Source of the DNA: Marinococcus sp. PL1-022
GTDB lineage: Bacteria > Bacillota > Bacilli > Bacillales > Marinococcaceae
Length of the DNA: 64,000 bases
Reading direction: 5' to 3'
NCBI RefSeq assembly: GCF_033845285.1
Contig: NZ_JAWXCX010000001.1
Location: 2,867,495-2,931,494, forward strand
In this document: positions 52,771-62,367 of the stretch, one piece after another
How the letters are laid out: every line of letters starts with the position of its first letter
How positions within the stretch are numbered: position 1 is the first letter of the stretch
Notes under the pieces: model-generated
The model's input: only the letters and a program-made list of their open reading frames with translations
What the model was told of the DNA's origin: nothing
The model's database searches: none
Position numbers and translations under genes: made by a program

Positions 52771-53982
52771 ATGAATAATGAGTTCAGCAGCAAAGATGCC
52801 GGCTTATTCACCCACGCCTTTAACCAGAACCCGTACCCCGCCTTTCACTCTCTACAGCAGCACGATCCGGTGCACCAGGCCTTAATGCCCGATGGCCATT
52901 ACGCCTGGATCGTCACCCGGTACGAGGATGCTGTTGCGGTACTGAAGGACACTCGCTTCATTAAGGATTTCACTGTCTTTTTAAATGAAGAAGAGCGTGC
53001 CAAAGCACAGAAAAATATTTTTTCCCAAAATATGCTTTTTGCGGATCCACCGGATCATAAAAGGCTGCGTGGCCTCGTTCAGCAGGCGTTTACACCGAAA
53101 ATGATTGAAGAGCTCCGGGGCAGGATTACAGAAATTGCAAATGAGCTGATCGATGATATGCAGGACCGCTCCCGAATTGATATTATCGATGATTTCGCCT
53201 TCCCGCTTCCTATCATTGTTATCTGCGAAATGCTCGGGGTCCCAAGCGAGGACAGAGATAAGTTCCGCACCTGGTCCAACACTCTCGTGGAAGCGTCCAA
53301 TGACCCCGGAAAAGCCGAAAAAATTCAACAGCACACGGAGGAATTCACCGCCTACCTCCGGGAGTGGATAGCCACGAGGCGGGAGCAGCCGGAGGATGAC
53401 ATGGTGAGTAAGCTCATCCAGGCAGAAGAGGCAGGCGACCGTCTGTCCGAGCAGGAGCTTTATGGTGTCGTTTCACTGCTCATTATCGCCGGCCATGAAA
53501 CGACGGTAAACCTCATTGCAAACGGCCTGTTTGCTTTGATGACTCACCCGGAGCAGATGCGCACGTTACAGCAGCAGCCGGACCTCATCCGCCCGGCTAT
53601 TGAAGAAATGCTCCGTTTCGAAGGACCGGTGGAATTCAGCACCGACCGCTGGGCCGCTGAAACACTCGAACTCCAGGGGAAAACGATCAACAAGGGAGAT
53701 CATGTCCTCGTTGCGCTTGATGCGGCTAACCGCGATCCGGAAGCATTTGAAGACCCCGACGTTTTCGACATCACCCGCGGCCAGAGCAAACACCTTGCTT
53801 TTGGCAAAGGCATGCATTTCTGCCTCGGGGCCCCGCTTGCCAGAGTCGAAGCTGAAGTCGCCGTGAATACGCTGCTCGAACGCTTCCCCGGGCTGCAGCT
53901 GGACTCAGCTTCCGCTGATCTGGAATGGCGGCCCGGCATGCTCATGCGCGGCCTCACGGAGCTTCCCGTTCGACTGACGTAA
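52771..53982 (+). CDS. Cytochrome P450 (CYP107-like, soluble)
   Basis: A 403-residue soluble bacterial P450. The I-helix oxygen-activation motif is AGHETTVNL, the ExxR motif is in EEMLRFEG, and the heme-cysteine loop is FGKGMHFCLGAPLAR. The length and N-terminal region (FNQNPYPAFHSLQQHDPVH) resemble class I bacterial P450s of the CYP107/CYP109 type. It needs a ferredoxin or flavodoxin partner, which is not encoded nearby. The start at 52771 has AAAGGAG. The substrate (fatty acid, terpene or xenobiotic) is unknown. Its terminator is shared with speB. Confidence 0.94.
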   Translation: MNNEFSSKDAGLFTHAFNQNPYPAFHSLQQHDPVHQALMPDGHYAWIVTRYEDAVAVLKDTRFIKDFTVFLNEEERAKAQKNIFSQNMLFADPPDHKRLRGLVQQAFTPKMIEELRGRITEIANELIDDMQDRSRIDIIDDFAFPLPIIVICEMLGVPSEDRDKFRTWSNTLVEASNDPGKAEKIQQHTEEFTAYLREWIATRREQPEDDMVSKLIQAEEAGDRLSEQELYGVVSLLIIAGHETTVNLIANGLFALMTHPEQMRTLQQQPDLIRPAIEEMLRFEGPVEFSTDRWAAETLELQGKTINKGDHVLVALDAANRDPEAFEDPDVFDITRGQSKHLAFGKGMHFCLGAPLARVEAEVAVNTLLERFPGLQLDSASADLEWRPGMLMRGLTELPVRLT

Positions 53983-53987
53983 ATAAA

Positions 53988-54023
53988 AGACCGGAAAACC
54001 TTTTGAGGCTTTCCGGCCTTTTT
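53988..54023. terminator. Bidirectional terminator, P450 / agmatinase
   Basis: A 13-position stem with two mismatches around a TTTTGA loop, T5 on the plus strand and AAAA on the left. Confidence 0.85.
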
Positions 54024-54037
54024 CATGGCCAAAGCTT

Positions 54038-54913
54038 TTATTTTGTCCAGCCAAGCAGCATTTCCCGAATGCATTTTCCAGCTACAATTGCGGTCTGGTC
54101 GCCGCTGTCGTACGGCGGTGAAATTTCTACAATATCGGCCCCGATCACGTTAACCTCCGAGGCGGCAATCGCGTGAATGGCTTCCAGCAGCTCCTTTGAC
54201 GTTATGCCCCCGGCTTCCGCCGTGCCTGTGCCCGGAGCGTACGCCGGATCTAAAACATCAATATCAATCGATACGTATACTGAACGTCCCTTCAGCTCTT
54301 TCAAATCCCGCTGCAGCGGCTCCGCCACTTCAAACGGGGAGAAGTGCATGCCGGACGTCCGGGCATAGTCAAATTCTTCTTTTTCTCCGGAGCGCACTCC
54401 GTAGGAATACACATTTTCCGGTCCTATTTTTTCACAGATTTTCCGTACCGGGGTGGCGTGGGATAATGGCTCTCCTTCATAGTCTTCGCGCAGGTCCGTA
54501 TGCGCATCAATATGAATAAAGGCCACGGAAGGATCATGGGCGCAAGCCGCCTGCATAATCGGCCAGGTCACAAGATGCTCTCCGCCTATCCCGAGAGGGA
54601 ATTTGCCATCCGCAAACAAACGCGCCGCCGTCTCCTGAATAATCTCTACGCTTTTGCCTGGATTTCCGAACGGAAGCATCATATCCCCGGCATCGTGATA
54701 CGAATAATCCTCCAAATGTTTGTCCAGATAGGGACTGTATTCCTCGAGACCGATAGATGTCTCCCGGATCCGGTTCGGACCAAAACGGGAGCCCGGCCGG
54801 AAGCTGACCGTCCAGTCCATCGGCATGCCGTACAGCACCACGCTGCTGTCCTCATAGGAAGCAGAACTCCCGATAAATACCTTTCCTGTATAAGCCGGAT
54901 CAAAGGCGTCCAT
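54038..54913 (-). CDS. speB: Agmatinase
   Basis: A 291-residue ureohydrolase that splits agmatine to putrescine and urea. The Mn-binding motifs GIGGEHLVTW, HIDAHTDLREDY and SIDIDVLDPAYAPGTGTAEAGG are complete. The length equals that of the Bacillus subtilis enzyme. The ATG at 54913 has AAGGAGG seven bases before it, within the end of speE, and is preferred to the TTG two codons upstream. It follows speE by 2 bases, so putrescine formation and its conversion to spermidine are coupled. Confidence 0.96.
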   Translation of the reverse strand: MDAFDPAYTGKVFIGSSASYEDSSVVLYGMPMDWTVSFRPGSRFGPNRIRETSIGLEEYSPYLDKHLEDYSYHDAGDMMLPFGNPGKSVEIIQETAARLFADGKFPLGIGGEHLVTWPIMQAACAHDPSVAFIHIDAHTDLREDYEGEPLSHATPVRKICEKIGPENVYSYGVRSGEKEEFDYARTSGMHFSPFEVAEPLQRDLKELKGRSVYVSIDIDVLDPAYAPGTGTAEAGGITSKELLEAIHAIAASEVNVIGADIVEISPPYDSGDQTAIVAGKCIREMLLGWTK

Positions 54914-54915
54914 CG

Positions 54916-55755
54916 TCAATCCTCCTTCCGTTCAAGGCCCCGCTGCACAAAAGCCGGAAGCGCAAACGCCGCCTCATGTATATCTGCCGTATAGTACTGA
55001 GTATCCAGTGCTTCTGCCCTGTGGCGGTGAACCTCCTTGGGCCTGTAATGCTTCGAACCGATGGTAAACGTCCACAGACCGCTCGGATACGTAGGGATAT
55101 TTGCGGTATAGACATCGGTATGGGTAAATATTTCCTTTACGTCATTGTATACGGTCCGAAGAAGGTCCGCGTGAAACCACGGATTGTCTGTCTGGGCGAC
55201 AAAGATGCCGTCCTCCTTTAATGCCCGGTGGATGCCTTCGTAAAAGCCTTTTTCAAACAGCTTCACCGCCGGACCGACCGGCTCCGTGGAGTCAACCATA
55301 ATTACGTCATACGCGGCTTCACTTTCCGCGATATGCATAAACCCATCGGCCACCTGCACGTCCACCCGCGGATCATCAAGCGCCCCGGCGATGGAAGGCA
55401 GGTATTTTTTTGAATACTTCACCACCTGGCCGTCGATTTCCACAAGCGTGGCCGCCTCTACCGAAGGGTGCTTCAGCACTTCACGGATAACGCCGCCGTC
55501 GCCGCCGCCGACAACCAGCACATGCTTTGGTTCGGGATGCGCTGCAAGCGGCACGTGGGCCATCATTTCATGATAGACGAACTCATCCTTTTCTGTTGTC
55601 ATAACCATGCCATCCAGCAGCAGCATGTTCCCGAACTCCGCCGTTTCCACTACGTCGAGCTGCTGGAAATCGGTCTGCTCTGAATGCAGCGTTTTCGTAA
55701 CGCGTGCAGTAATACCGAAATGCTCCGTTTGTTTTTCTGTAAACCACGTTTCCAT
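54916..55755 (-). CDS. speE: Spermidine synthase
   Basis: A 279-residue aminopropyltransferase that makes spermidine from putrescine and decarboxylated SAM. It has [20 protein letters not shown], the nucleotide-binding [20 protein letters not shown], the acidic VDSTEPVG and FVAQTDNPW. The start METWFTEKQ at 55755 has AGAGGAGG; an in-frame upstream extension is rejected. It lies upstream of speB in one unit, as in Bacillus subtilis. A hairpin separates it from ywhD. Confidence 0.96.
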   Translation of the reverse strand: METWFTEKQTEHFGITARVTKTLHSEQTDFQQLDVVETAEFGNMLLLDGMVMTTEKDEFVYHEMMAHVPLAAHPEPKHVLVVGGGDGGVIREVLKHPSVEAATLVEIDGQVVKYSKKYLPSIAGALDDPRVDVQVADGFMHIAESEAAYDVIMVDSTEPVGPAVKLFEKGFYEGIHRALKEDGIFVAQTDNPWFHADLLRTVYNDVKEIFTHTDVYTANIPTYPSGLWTFTIGSKHYRPKEVHRHRAEALDTQYYTADIHEAAFALPAFVQRGLERKED

Positions 55756-55783
55756 AGCCGTTCCTCCTCTTTTCACAGACGAA

Positions 55784-55808
55784 ACGTGCGGGAAATTTTC
55801 CCGCACGT
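55784..55808 (-). terminator. Hairpin between ywhD and speE, weak terminator or attenuator
   Basis: A perfect 9-bp GC-rich stem ACGTGCGGG/CCCGCACGT with an AT loop of 7 bases. On the minus strand only TTTCG follows, so termination may be partial. Confidence 0.55.
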
Positions 55809-55817
55809 CCCTGTTTT

Positions 55818-56366
55818 TTATTGCTCCGCCGCTCCGCGGAAGGCCTCATACAGCTCTTCTGTCGAATTGTTCCACATGTCCTGGTTAAATGCTTTTAAAT
55901 ATTCCTGCAGAATGTAGCGGGAATGCTCATCCATGTGCGCAATGGCTATGCGGCCTTTAATTGCTTTATCCAGATTGTTCACATGCTCCGGCATACTTTT
56001 GTACGCACGGCGGGCTTTTTTGTCTACGAGCATTTCGCAGGCACCAAGACCGGCGTAGAACGCACCGTTTTCTCCCTGCTCCGTCGATACCCATACGAGC
56101 CAGTACAGCTTGCCATCCGGTACGCTGCTTTTATCCGGGCCGAATTTCACCCGTTTTTCCGGTTCGGATCTGGCGTGCAGTGCTCCCATGTCAATAAATG
56201 CCGCGTCTTCGGCCGGATCGATGAAAACAGGGGTTACATTGTCCAGACTGAGGGCGCCGGCGTTAAAGCCACCGTCCCCTTTCGTAGCGTCCCCGCTTAA
56301 AATATTGAACTGGCTGCCGCGTTTCTTTTCAGCGCCTTTATTATTATCTTTACTGAATTCACTCAT
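55818..56366 (-). CDS. ywhD: YwhD-family protein
   Basis: A 182-residue conserved bacillar protein of unknown function. It starts [15 protein letters not shown] and has the family segments [36 protein letters not shown] and [21 protein letters not shown]. There are no membrane segments and no recognised catalytic motif. AAAGGAGG precedes the ATG. It sits between ywgA and speE, the same order as in Bacillus subtilis, which supports the family assignment. Confidence 0.92.
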   Translation of the reverse strand: MSEFSKDNNKGAEKKRGSQFNILSGDATKGDGGFNAGALSLDNVTPVFIDPAEDAAFIDMGALHARSEPEKRVKFGPDKSSVPDGKLYWLVWVSTEQGENGAFYAGLGACEMLVDKKARRAYKSMPEHVNNLDKAIKGRIAIAHMDEHSRYILQEYLKAFNQDMWNNSTEELYEAFRGAAEQ

Positions 56367-56418
56367 TCGTAAAAAGCTCCTCCTTTAATCGTTCCTTATT
56401 CTTATCGTACCTGTTTTC

Positions 56419-56922
56419 TTACTGATTCTGCAACGATTCGATATATTCCCAGCCTTCTTCGAATTCTTCCGGGCGGTAATTCTGGCTTTTTTTCAGCTCG
56501 GCCACCCGGGATTCCACCGCTTCTTTGGACAGATGATCGAAATAAAGCATCGTGGAAACAAGCTCCAGAAACCGGGCACTCTGGCTGTTCAGACTCTGAA
56601 GAACAGGCTTTGCCCGCTCCGTTGGCCAGTCGAGCGGAAATTTCTCCAAAAACGAAGTTCCGTCTTCGGAAAGCTCATACCGGTACTGATAGTAGCCGGA
56701 TTTTGTTTCTTTGCACTCGGTAATAAGGCCGAGGCCGCACAGTTCTTCGAGCCGGAGCGTCAACTCCTCTGAATAGGGACCGTACATACGGAACGTATAT
56801 TTTTCCTGAAATGGAAGGTTCAGCTTTTTTCCAATGTATACGATTTTCTGCAGTTTTTTTCGTCCAACAATTTCTCTGGTATCCTCAAGCAGAGCCATAA
56901 TCTTAGCGTGATCCGGTAGCAT
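56419..56922 (-). CDS. ywgA: YwgA-family protein
   Basis: A 167-residue conserved protein. It starts MLPDHAKIMALLEDTREIVGRKKLQKIVYI, and YTFRMYGPYSEELTLRLEEL follows. The fold resembles a winged-helix-like, DUF4065/SocA-related regulator domain, but no DNA target is known. The C-terminal part is helical (FEEGWEYIESLQNQ). GGGAGG precedes the ATG. It lies between ywfO and ywhD, as in Bacillus subtilis. Confidence 0.88.
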   Translation of the reverse strand: MLPDHAKIMALLEDTREIVGRKKLQKIVYIGKKLNLPFQEKYTFRMYGPYSEELTLRLEELCGLGLITECKETKSGYYQYRYELSEDGTSFLEKFPLDWPTERAKPVLQSLNSQSARFLELVSTMLYFDHLSKEAVESRVAELKKSQNYRPEEFEEGWEYIESLQNQ

Positions 56923-56963
56923 AATGCCGCTCCCCCTCCCTTTCTGCTGCTTTCTTTATGTAT

Positions 56964-56983
56964 CTTCCGGCTTCGCCCGGAAG
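56964..56983. other. Small hairpin in the ywfO-ywgA gap
   Basis: CTTCCGG/CCGGAAG form a 7-bp stem with a 6-base loop right after ywfO (minus strand). No T run follows, so it may protect or process the mRNA and not end transcription. Confidence 0.4.
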
Positions 56984-56993
56984 GACGGCGGAA

Positions 56994-58313
56994 TTACCGT
57001 TCTACTTTCCCCAATTTTAAATGAAGGATGTCCTTAATCTGCTGCTTTGTATCTTCCTGCCCGGGCTCCTCGAGAATTTCTGACGGATAGTATAATTTAT
57101 GGTCGGTCCGCTTTTTACCCGAAATCGCCTCTACCACATCTGACTCTCTCGACAATTCGCGGAGACGGCGGTCCGGCATCAAAAGATGAATAGGCACCCG
57201 GTCCTCTTCCTCACCGGGCCGGTAGAAATCATACGGCAGATCCGACGAAGAATCGACGACCAGATAATATGCAGGATCCACACCAAGATCTGCAAACAGC
57301 TGCTGCAGTCGCAGCCATTCATTCATCATAAAGTGCTGGTCGAATTCCACATATTTAAACAGACGCCTGTTCATGAAGCGGCGGCACAGATCCTGCAGAA
57401 TTGTATCTTCTTCCTTCTGCCACATCAAAAAATAATACATAACGACCGATTCGTCGAGGTCCAGATAATCCTCAAGCGTAATGGCCCCGCGGAAAAAGCT
57501 TTCAAAATGGTGCGGAGGGTATTTAAACGGATAATCCTCGTTTTTAAGATCTTTGACGCGCTGCAGGATTTTTGTCAGTATCACTTCCGCACTTCTTGTT
57601 ACCGGATGGAAATACACCTGCCAGTACATCTGGTACCGGCTCATAATATAATCCTCGACCGCATGCATGCCGGTTGCCTTAATAACCACCTGATCTTCGG
57701 TCGGCCTCATGACTCGGAGTATACGCTCCATATCAAAATGACCGTAGCTGACCCCGGTATAAAAGGCATCCCGCTGCAGATAATCCATCCGGTCCGCATC
57801 AATCTGGCTGCTGATCATACTGACAATCAGCTTATTCGGATGGGTTTTTTCAATTACATCTGCGACCTGCTGAGGAAAATCCCCGCCCATCCGGCGGAGC
57901 ACGGTGTTTACTTCAGTATCTCCCAGAATAATATGGCGCGTCCATTCTTCGTGGTCCGTGTTAAACACTTTTTCAAACGAATGGGAAAATGGCCCGTGGC
58001 CGATATCATGAAGAAGCGCCGCACTCAGGCAAAGCAGTCCTTCGTCCCCATTCCAGTGCGGACGACCTTCAAACACCTCGATAATCCTGCGCATGATTTC
58101 ATACACGCCCAGGGAATGGTTGAAACGGGTATGCTCCGCTCCGTGAAACGTCAGAAACGTCGTTCCAAGCTGGCGGACGCGGCGCAGCCGTTGAAATTCT
58201 TTTGTTCCCACCAGATCCCATATGAGTTCATCGCTGATATGAATGTAGCGGTGGACCGGGTCCTTAAATACTTTTTCTTCTGGAAGCTTCTTATTTCCAA
58301 CCGGCATGGTCAT
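56994..58313 (-). CDS. ywfO: HD-domain phosphohydrolase YwfO (dNTPase-like)
   Basis: A 439-residue HD-superfamily hydrolase. The metal site is formed by HTRFNHSLGVYEI (HD-domain first His), LLHDIGHGPFSHSFE and the later SSQIDADRMDYL Asp, all intact. Members of this group hydrolyse dNTPs. The start at 58313 has AAAGGA five bases before the ATG; an upstream in-frame start lacks a site. The C-terminal 100 residues hold a conserved, less characterised domain. It is upstream of ywgA in the conserved order. Confidence 0.93.
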   Translation of the reverse strand: MTMPVGNKKLPEEKVFKDPVHRYIHISDELIWDLVGTKEFQRLRRVRQLGTTFLTFHGAEHTRFNHSLGVYEIMRRIIEVFEGRPHWNGDEGLLCLSAALLHDIGHGPFSHSFEKVFNTDHEEWTRHIILGDTEVNTVLRRMGGDFPQQVADVIEKTHPNKLIVSMISSQIDADRMDYLQRDAFYTGVSYGHFDMERILRVMRPTEDQVVIKATGMHAVEDYIMSRYQMYWQVYFHPVTRSAEVILTKILQRVKDLKNEDYPFKYPPHHFESFFRGAITLEDYLDLDESVVMYYFLMWQKEEDTILQDLCRRFMNRRLFKYVEFDQHFMMNEWLRLQQLFADLGVDPAYYLVVDSSSDLPYDFYRPGEEEDRVPIHLLMPDRRLRELSRESDVVEAISGKKRTDHKLYYPSEILEEPGQEDTKQQIKDILHLKLGKVER

Positions 58314-58413
58314 TGCGTTCCTTTCCGTCTCTGTTTCAGCGGGCCCGCTGATCGTATATTTCAATACTATTATTATAGCAAGTTCTTTCCTGGCTTAGCA
58401 AAAAAAGCAGCCA

Positions 58414-58444
58414 TAAAAAATACCGGCAGCATATGCCGCCGGTA
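58414..58444 (-). terminator. Terminator after the glutamate symporter gene
   Basis: On the minus strand TACCGGCGGC and GCTGCCGGTA (one G-U) form a 10-bp stem with an ATAT loop, followed by a T6 run. Confidence 0.9.
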
Positions 58445-58453
58445 CTTTTAAAA

Positions 58454-59698
58454 TCATTCTTTTCCCATATGCTCTACTTCTTCTCCACGTTTTCGTTTCT
58501 CTGAACGGTCAATTACAAACGCACATACGGCGTCGCCTGTCACGTTCAGGGAAGTCCGGAGCATATCAAGCAGACGGTCGATACCGATAATCAGAGCAAT
58601 ACCTTCTACTGGCAGCCCGACCTGGGTAAGTACGAGCGAAAGCATAATCAGTCCCACGCCTGGAACGCCGGCAGTACCGATGCTTGCCAGAGTTGCCGTC
58701 AGGATAATGACGATTACCTGGGTAAAGGAAAGATCGATGCTGTACGCCTGCGCAATAAACACCGCCGCCACGGACTGCATAATGCCGGTACCGTCCATGT
58801 TGATCGTCGAACCAAGCGGCTGAACAAAGCTTGATACCGGTTTGCTTACCTTCAGTCGTTCCTGGGCCATCCTCATCGAAATCGGCAGCGTTCCACTCGA
58901 GCTCGATAAACTAAAGGCCACGGCCATTGCCGGGAAAAACTCCCTGAAGAACGTGAGCGGATTGCCCTTGCCGAGCAAAGAAATGGCAAGAGTGTAAACT
59001 ATAGCCGCCTGAAGCACGAGAGCAAGAATAACTGCGAGAGCATACATTAAAATGGACTGAAGACCATCCAGCCCCGCTTCGCCAATGGCAGAAGCAATCA
59101 GGGCAAAGGCACCGAACGGCGCAGTGTACATAACAATCGTAACCAAAAACATGAGAATATCATTCAGCTGTTCAAAGAATTTCGTTACCATTGAAACTTT
59201 ACTTCCAAGCATGGCAAGGGAAATACCGATAAAGATCCCAAAGGCAATAATCTGCAGCATGTTCGCCTCTGCCATCGCCTGTACCGGATTGTCCGGAATA
59301 ATGCCAAGCAGGGTGTCAGTGATGGAAGGCGCTTCTTCTGCGTTATAGCTGGCGTTTTGAATGTCAAAGTCCCCGCCGGCTCCCGGCTGAAGTACATAAG
59401 CAACAATCACGCCGATGGTGAGCGCAATCGCCGTAGTTGCAAGGTAAAACACAATCGTCTTACCGCCGATCCGTCCGAGATCTCTCGGATTCAAAGCCGC
59501 TGCCCCGAGCGTAATCGAAACGAACACAATCGGTACTACGAGCATCGTAATTAAATTAAGGAAAATTTCGCCGACAGGATACAGTAAGTATGTATCTATT
59601 GGATTGTAGACGCTGTCCGGTCCAAAGCTTAGAATGATTCCTGCAATCACACCTGCGACAAGCGCGATTAAAATCCAAATCGTCAATTTCTTGTTCAT
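58454..59698 (-). CDS. Dicarboxylate/amino acid:cation symporter (GltP/GltT type)
   Basis: A 414-residue DAACS transporter with eight helices and two re-entrant hairpins. HP1 holds the serine-rich SLSSSSGTLPISM. TM7 holds NMDGTGIMQSVAAVF. TM8 has the Asp and Arg positions used in glutamate and aspartate binding (IIGIDRLLDMLRTSLNVTGD). It probably takes up glutamate or C4-dicarboxylates with Na+ or H+. AAAGGGGG precedes the ATG. It is inserted between ywfO and lipL, which are neighbours in other bacilli. Confidence 0.93.
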   Translation of the reverse strand: MNKKLTIWILIALVAGVIAGIILSFGPDSVYNPIDTYLLYPVGEIFLNLITMLVVPIVFVSITLGAAALNPRDLGRIGGKTIVFYLATTAIALTIGVIVAYVLQPGAGGDFDIQNASYNAEEAPSITDTLLGIIPDNPVQAMAEANMLQIIAFGIFIGISLAMLGSKVSMVTKFFEQLNDILMFLVTIVMYTAPFGAFALIASAIGEAGLDGLQSILMYALAVILALVLQAAIVYTLAISLLGKGNPLTFFREFFPAMAVAFSLSSSSGTLPISMRMAQERLKVSKPVSSFVQPLGSTINMDGTGIMQSVAAVFIAQAYSIDLSFTQVIVIILTATLASIGTAGVPGVGLIMLSLVLTQVGLPVEGIALIIGIDRLLDMLRTSLNVTGDAVCAFVIDRSEKRKRGEEVEHMGKE

Positions 59699-59796
59699 GT
59701 TAAGGTCCCCCTTTTCAAATATAAATATTATGAATATTCTCTCTATGTTGTTTTTCGGGCCCCTCCACTTAAAAACTCTCTCAGGCAGATACCGTA

Positions 59797-59825
59797 ATTA
59801 TACTGTTCATTATTCTGTTTGGAAA
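59797..59825 (-). promoter_or_regulatory. Promoter of the glutamate symporter gene
   Basis: Minus strand: TTTCCA, 17 bases, then a perfect TATAAT. The transcript would have a leader of about 90 bases before the ATG. Confidence 0.55.
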
Positions 59826-59886
59826 GGAAAAATCCTGGTTTCTTCTATTATTTAGTGCCGTGCAATGTCCCACATAGAAATGGCAG

Positions 59887-59895
59887 TGTTATAAT
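59887..59895 (+). promoter_or_regulatory. Extended -10 promoter of lipL
   Basis: TGTTATAAT is a perfect extended -10 element (TGnTATAAT). The -35 region is weak. The lipL ATG lies 43 bases downstream. Confidence 0.6.
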
Positions 59896-59938
59896 AAGAC
59901 CGGTCAAAATGAAAATGAATAGAATCGGGGTACATAAA

Positions 59939-60781
59939 ATGGAAATGAAAAATATTTTTGCCAATAAGGAATGGCGGTGGATCGATCATTCAGTCACAGG
60001 AATTAATATGGATCCATTGCAATCCTTTGCCTTTGATGATAATTTCTGTGTGAGTCTGGGAGAGGGTTCTTCCCCTTCTGTAATGCGTGCCTGGGTTCAT
60101 GCTCCCACCGTTGTCCTCGGTATTCAGGATACCCGGCTGCCCGCTGCGGCCAACGGGCTTGAATATCTCCGGGAGCAGGGATACGAAGTTATTGTACGCA
60201 ATTCCGGCGGCCTTGCTGTCGTGCTTGATGAAGGAATTTATAATCTATCCCTCATTTTTAAAGAAGAACGCGGGACTTCTATTCATGCCGGCTATGAATG
60301 GATGTGGTCATTTATTCAGGAGGTATTTGACGACAGTCCAGGGTACATTGATGCCTATGAAATCGTTGGCTCCTACTGTCCGGGGTCCTACGATTTAAGC
60401 ATCGAAGGGAAAAAATTTGCCGGAATTTCGCAGCGCCGTATCAGAGGCGGGGTAGCGGTGCAGATTTATTTGGCCGTTACCCGGAGCGGAGCTGCCCGTG
60501 CCGAGGTTTTACGGGAGTTCTACGAGCGTGCCGCCGCCGATCAGGCAGACACAAGGATCGCCTGGCCGGCTGTTGTTCCTTCTGTGATGACATCTCTCGA
60601 AGAGCTGTATGGCACCGCCTTTTCCATTCAGGATATCAACCGGCGGATCCAGCAGACGGCTGAGCGCCTGGGCGCTTCTGTATATGAGGATCAGCTTACA
60701 GAGGATGAACAGTCCCGTTTTGCCCATTTCTACGACAGGGTGCTTGCAAGAAACAAAAAGGCGACCCAGCCACGCTCATAG
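59939..60781 (+). CDS. lipL: Octanoyl-[GcvH]:protein N-octanoyltransferase
   Basis: A 280-residue BPL/LipA-type acyltransferase that moves octanoyl groups from GcvH to E2 subunits in lipoate assembly. The catalytic cysteine is in EIVGSYCPGSYDLSI. Other family blocks are VIVRNSGGLAVVLDEGIYNLSLIF and KKFAGISQRRIRGGVAVQ. The length matches Bacillus subtilis LipL (281). The start at 59939 (MEMKNIFANKEWRW) is chosen because the family begins there; the ribosome binding site is only CGGGG. An in-frame extension upstream overlaps the promoter. Confidence 0.94.
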   Translation: MEMKNIFANKEWRWIDHSVTGINMDPLQSFAFDDNFCVSLGEGSSPSVMRAWVHAPTVVLGIQDTRLPAAANGLEYLREQGYEVIVRNSGGLAVVLDEGIYNLSLIFKEERGTSIHAGYEWMWSFIQEVFDDSPGYIDAYEIVGSYCPGSYDLSIEGKKFAGISQRRIRGGVAVQIYLAVTRSGAARAEVLREFYERAAADQADTRIAWPAVVPSVMTSLEELYGTAFSIQDINRRIQQTAERLGASVYEDQLTEDEQSRFAHFYDRVLARNKKATQPRS

Positions 60782-60912
60782 GAAAACCTTACACAGCCCA
60801 AAACTGGTATTGTTTGCGGCTGTTTTCTTATGATTTTATTGAATGGAAATGTTTGGGATGCTCTCAAACGTGGAAGAATCCTCTCAGGACAAAAAATAAA
60901 GGTGGGTATACT

Positions 60913-62259
60913 ATGTCTAACGGCTTAAGCAAGGGCTGGATATACTTTTTTGGAGCCCTTGGCGGCTTATTGTACGGTTATGAAACCGGTGTTATATCCG
61001 GAGCTCTCATTTTCATTGATCAGGACATTCCTCTTTCAAGCTTACTGCAGGGTGTCGTCGTCAGCTCGCTGCTCGCAGGGGCTATCGTTGGTGCCGGACT
61101 TAGCGGCTATGTATCGGATAAATTTGGCCGAAGACGGGTCGTATTTGTAATCGCTCTCGTTTACTTAATTGGCTCTTTGACTCTTGCATTTTCTCCAAAC
61201 GCAGGTGTACTTATTACCGGCCGTGTTATTCTCGGCCTTGCAGTCGGGGGGTCAACGGCGCTTGTGCCAGTGTACCTCTCGGAAATGGCTCCAACCAGTC
61301 AGCGCGGTGCTCTCTCGTCTTTAAACCAGCTAATGATCACTCTTGGTATTCTGCTTGCCTACATCGTCAACTACGCCTTCACTCCGATTGAAGGATGGCG
61401 TTGGATGGTCGGGCTCGCATCCGTGCCGGCGATTCTGCTTATGATTGGTGTAATCTTTATGCCTGAAAGCCCGCGTTGGCTGATCAAACGGAACCGCGAA
61501 CAGGAAGCCCGGAATATCATGGGCTTAACACGCGACCAGTCAGAAATCGAAGATGAAATGAAACAAATGAAGGAAATTGAAAATATTGAAGAAGGCACCG
61601 GCGATCTCCTGAAGGCAAAATGGCTGCGGCCAATGCTGATAGTCGGCTGTCTGCTCGCTGCCTTTCAGCAGCTGATTGGTATAAACTCCGTTATTTATTA
61701 TGCACCGACTATTTTCACGGAAGCAGGACTCGGTAACGCCGCTTCAATTCTTGGTACAGTCGGTATCGGTACAGTAAACGTGTTAATGACTCTAGTAGCG
61801 ATCGCAACGATCGACAAACTGGGACGGAAAAAGCTGCTTCTGATCGGAAACGTTGGTATGGTCAGCAGTCTCGCAGTGCTTTCCATAATTCTGTTCAGCG
61901 TCGAACTCACTACCTTCGTTGCCTGGCTGATCGTGGTTTTCCTTGGCGTATTTATTATGTTCTTTTCCGCCACGTGGGGGCCGGTCGTATGGGTTATGCT
62001 TCCAGAGCTCTTCCCAATGAAAGCCCGCGGTGCAGCTACCGGCATTACAACGCTCGTACTGTCTCTGGCTAACTTAATTGTTTCCTTAACCTTCCCGATT
62101 TTATTAGGAGCCATAGGCATCAATTGGGTTTTCGTTATCTTCGCTTTCATGGGCGTGCTTGCCTTCTTATTCGTACTGCGGTTTATTCCGGAAACCAAAG
62201 GACGCAGTCTCGAAGATATCGAAAAAGATCTTCGCGGAGGATTATCCTCCAAATCGTAA
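60913..62259 (+). CDS. MFS sugar transporter (CsbC/YwtG type)
   Basis: A 448-residue, 12-TM sugar porter. Family motifs are GYETGVISGALIFI in TM1, DKFGRRR in loop 2-3, PESPRWLI before the central loop, GRKKLL in loop 8-9 and PETKGRSLEDIE at the end. QQLIGINSVIYYAPTIF in TM7 is the sugar-binding signature. It likely imports a hexose, pentose or inositol with H+ or Na+. The start at 60913 has AAAGGTGG. It lies between lipL and pta and ends at a clear terminator. Confidence 0.94.
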   Translation: MSNGLSKGWIYFFGALGGLLYGYETGVISGALIFIDQDIPLSSLLQGVVVSSLLAGAIVGAGLSGYVSDKFGRRRVVFVIALVYLIGSLTLAFSPNAGVLITGRVILGLAVGGSTALVPVYLSEMAPTSQRGALSSLNQLMITLGILLAYIVNYAFTPIEGWRWMVGLASVPAILLMIGVIFMPESPRWLIKRNREQEARNIMGLTRDQSEIEDEMKQMKEIENIEEGTGDLLKAKWLRPMLIVGCLLAAFQQLIGINSVIYYAPTIFTEAGLGNAASILGTVGIGTVNVLMTLVAIATIDKLGRKKLLLIGNVGMVSSLAVLSIILFSVELTTFVAWLIVVFLGVFIMFFSATWGPVVWVMLPELFPMKARGAATGITTLVLSLANLIVSLTFPILLGAIGINWVFVIFAFMGVLAFLFVLRFIPETKGRSLEDIEKDLRGGLSSKS

Positions 62260-62268
62260 AAGCTTTTT

Positions 62269-62302
62269 AGACGGGCGCTCCTCGGAGTGTCCGTCTTTTT
62301 TC
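62269..62302 (+). terminator. Terminator after the sugar transporter
   Basis: A 13-bp stem AGACGGGCGCTCC/GGAGTGTCCGTCT (two G-U pairs) with a very short loop and a T6 run. Confidence 0.85.
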
Positions 62303-62367
62303 TGGTTTTAATTATCAAGGGCACGGAAATACGTGTCATACATGCTTATTTCTGAAGGAGGAAAATG

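Noticed and set aside
57186-58451. Plus-strand open frame (421 codons) opposite ywfO
   Set aside because: A shadow of the conserved ywfO codons; no start signal and no recognisable protein.
60782-60912. Sigma-B promoter for the sugar transporter, as in CsbC of Bacillus subtilis
   Set aside because: GGGTAT is present at the ribosome binding site, but no GTTT box lies at the right distance.
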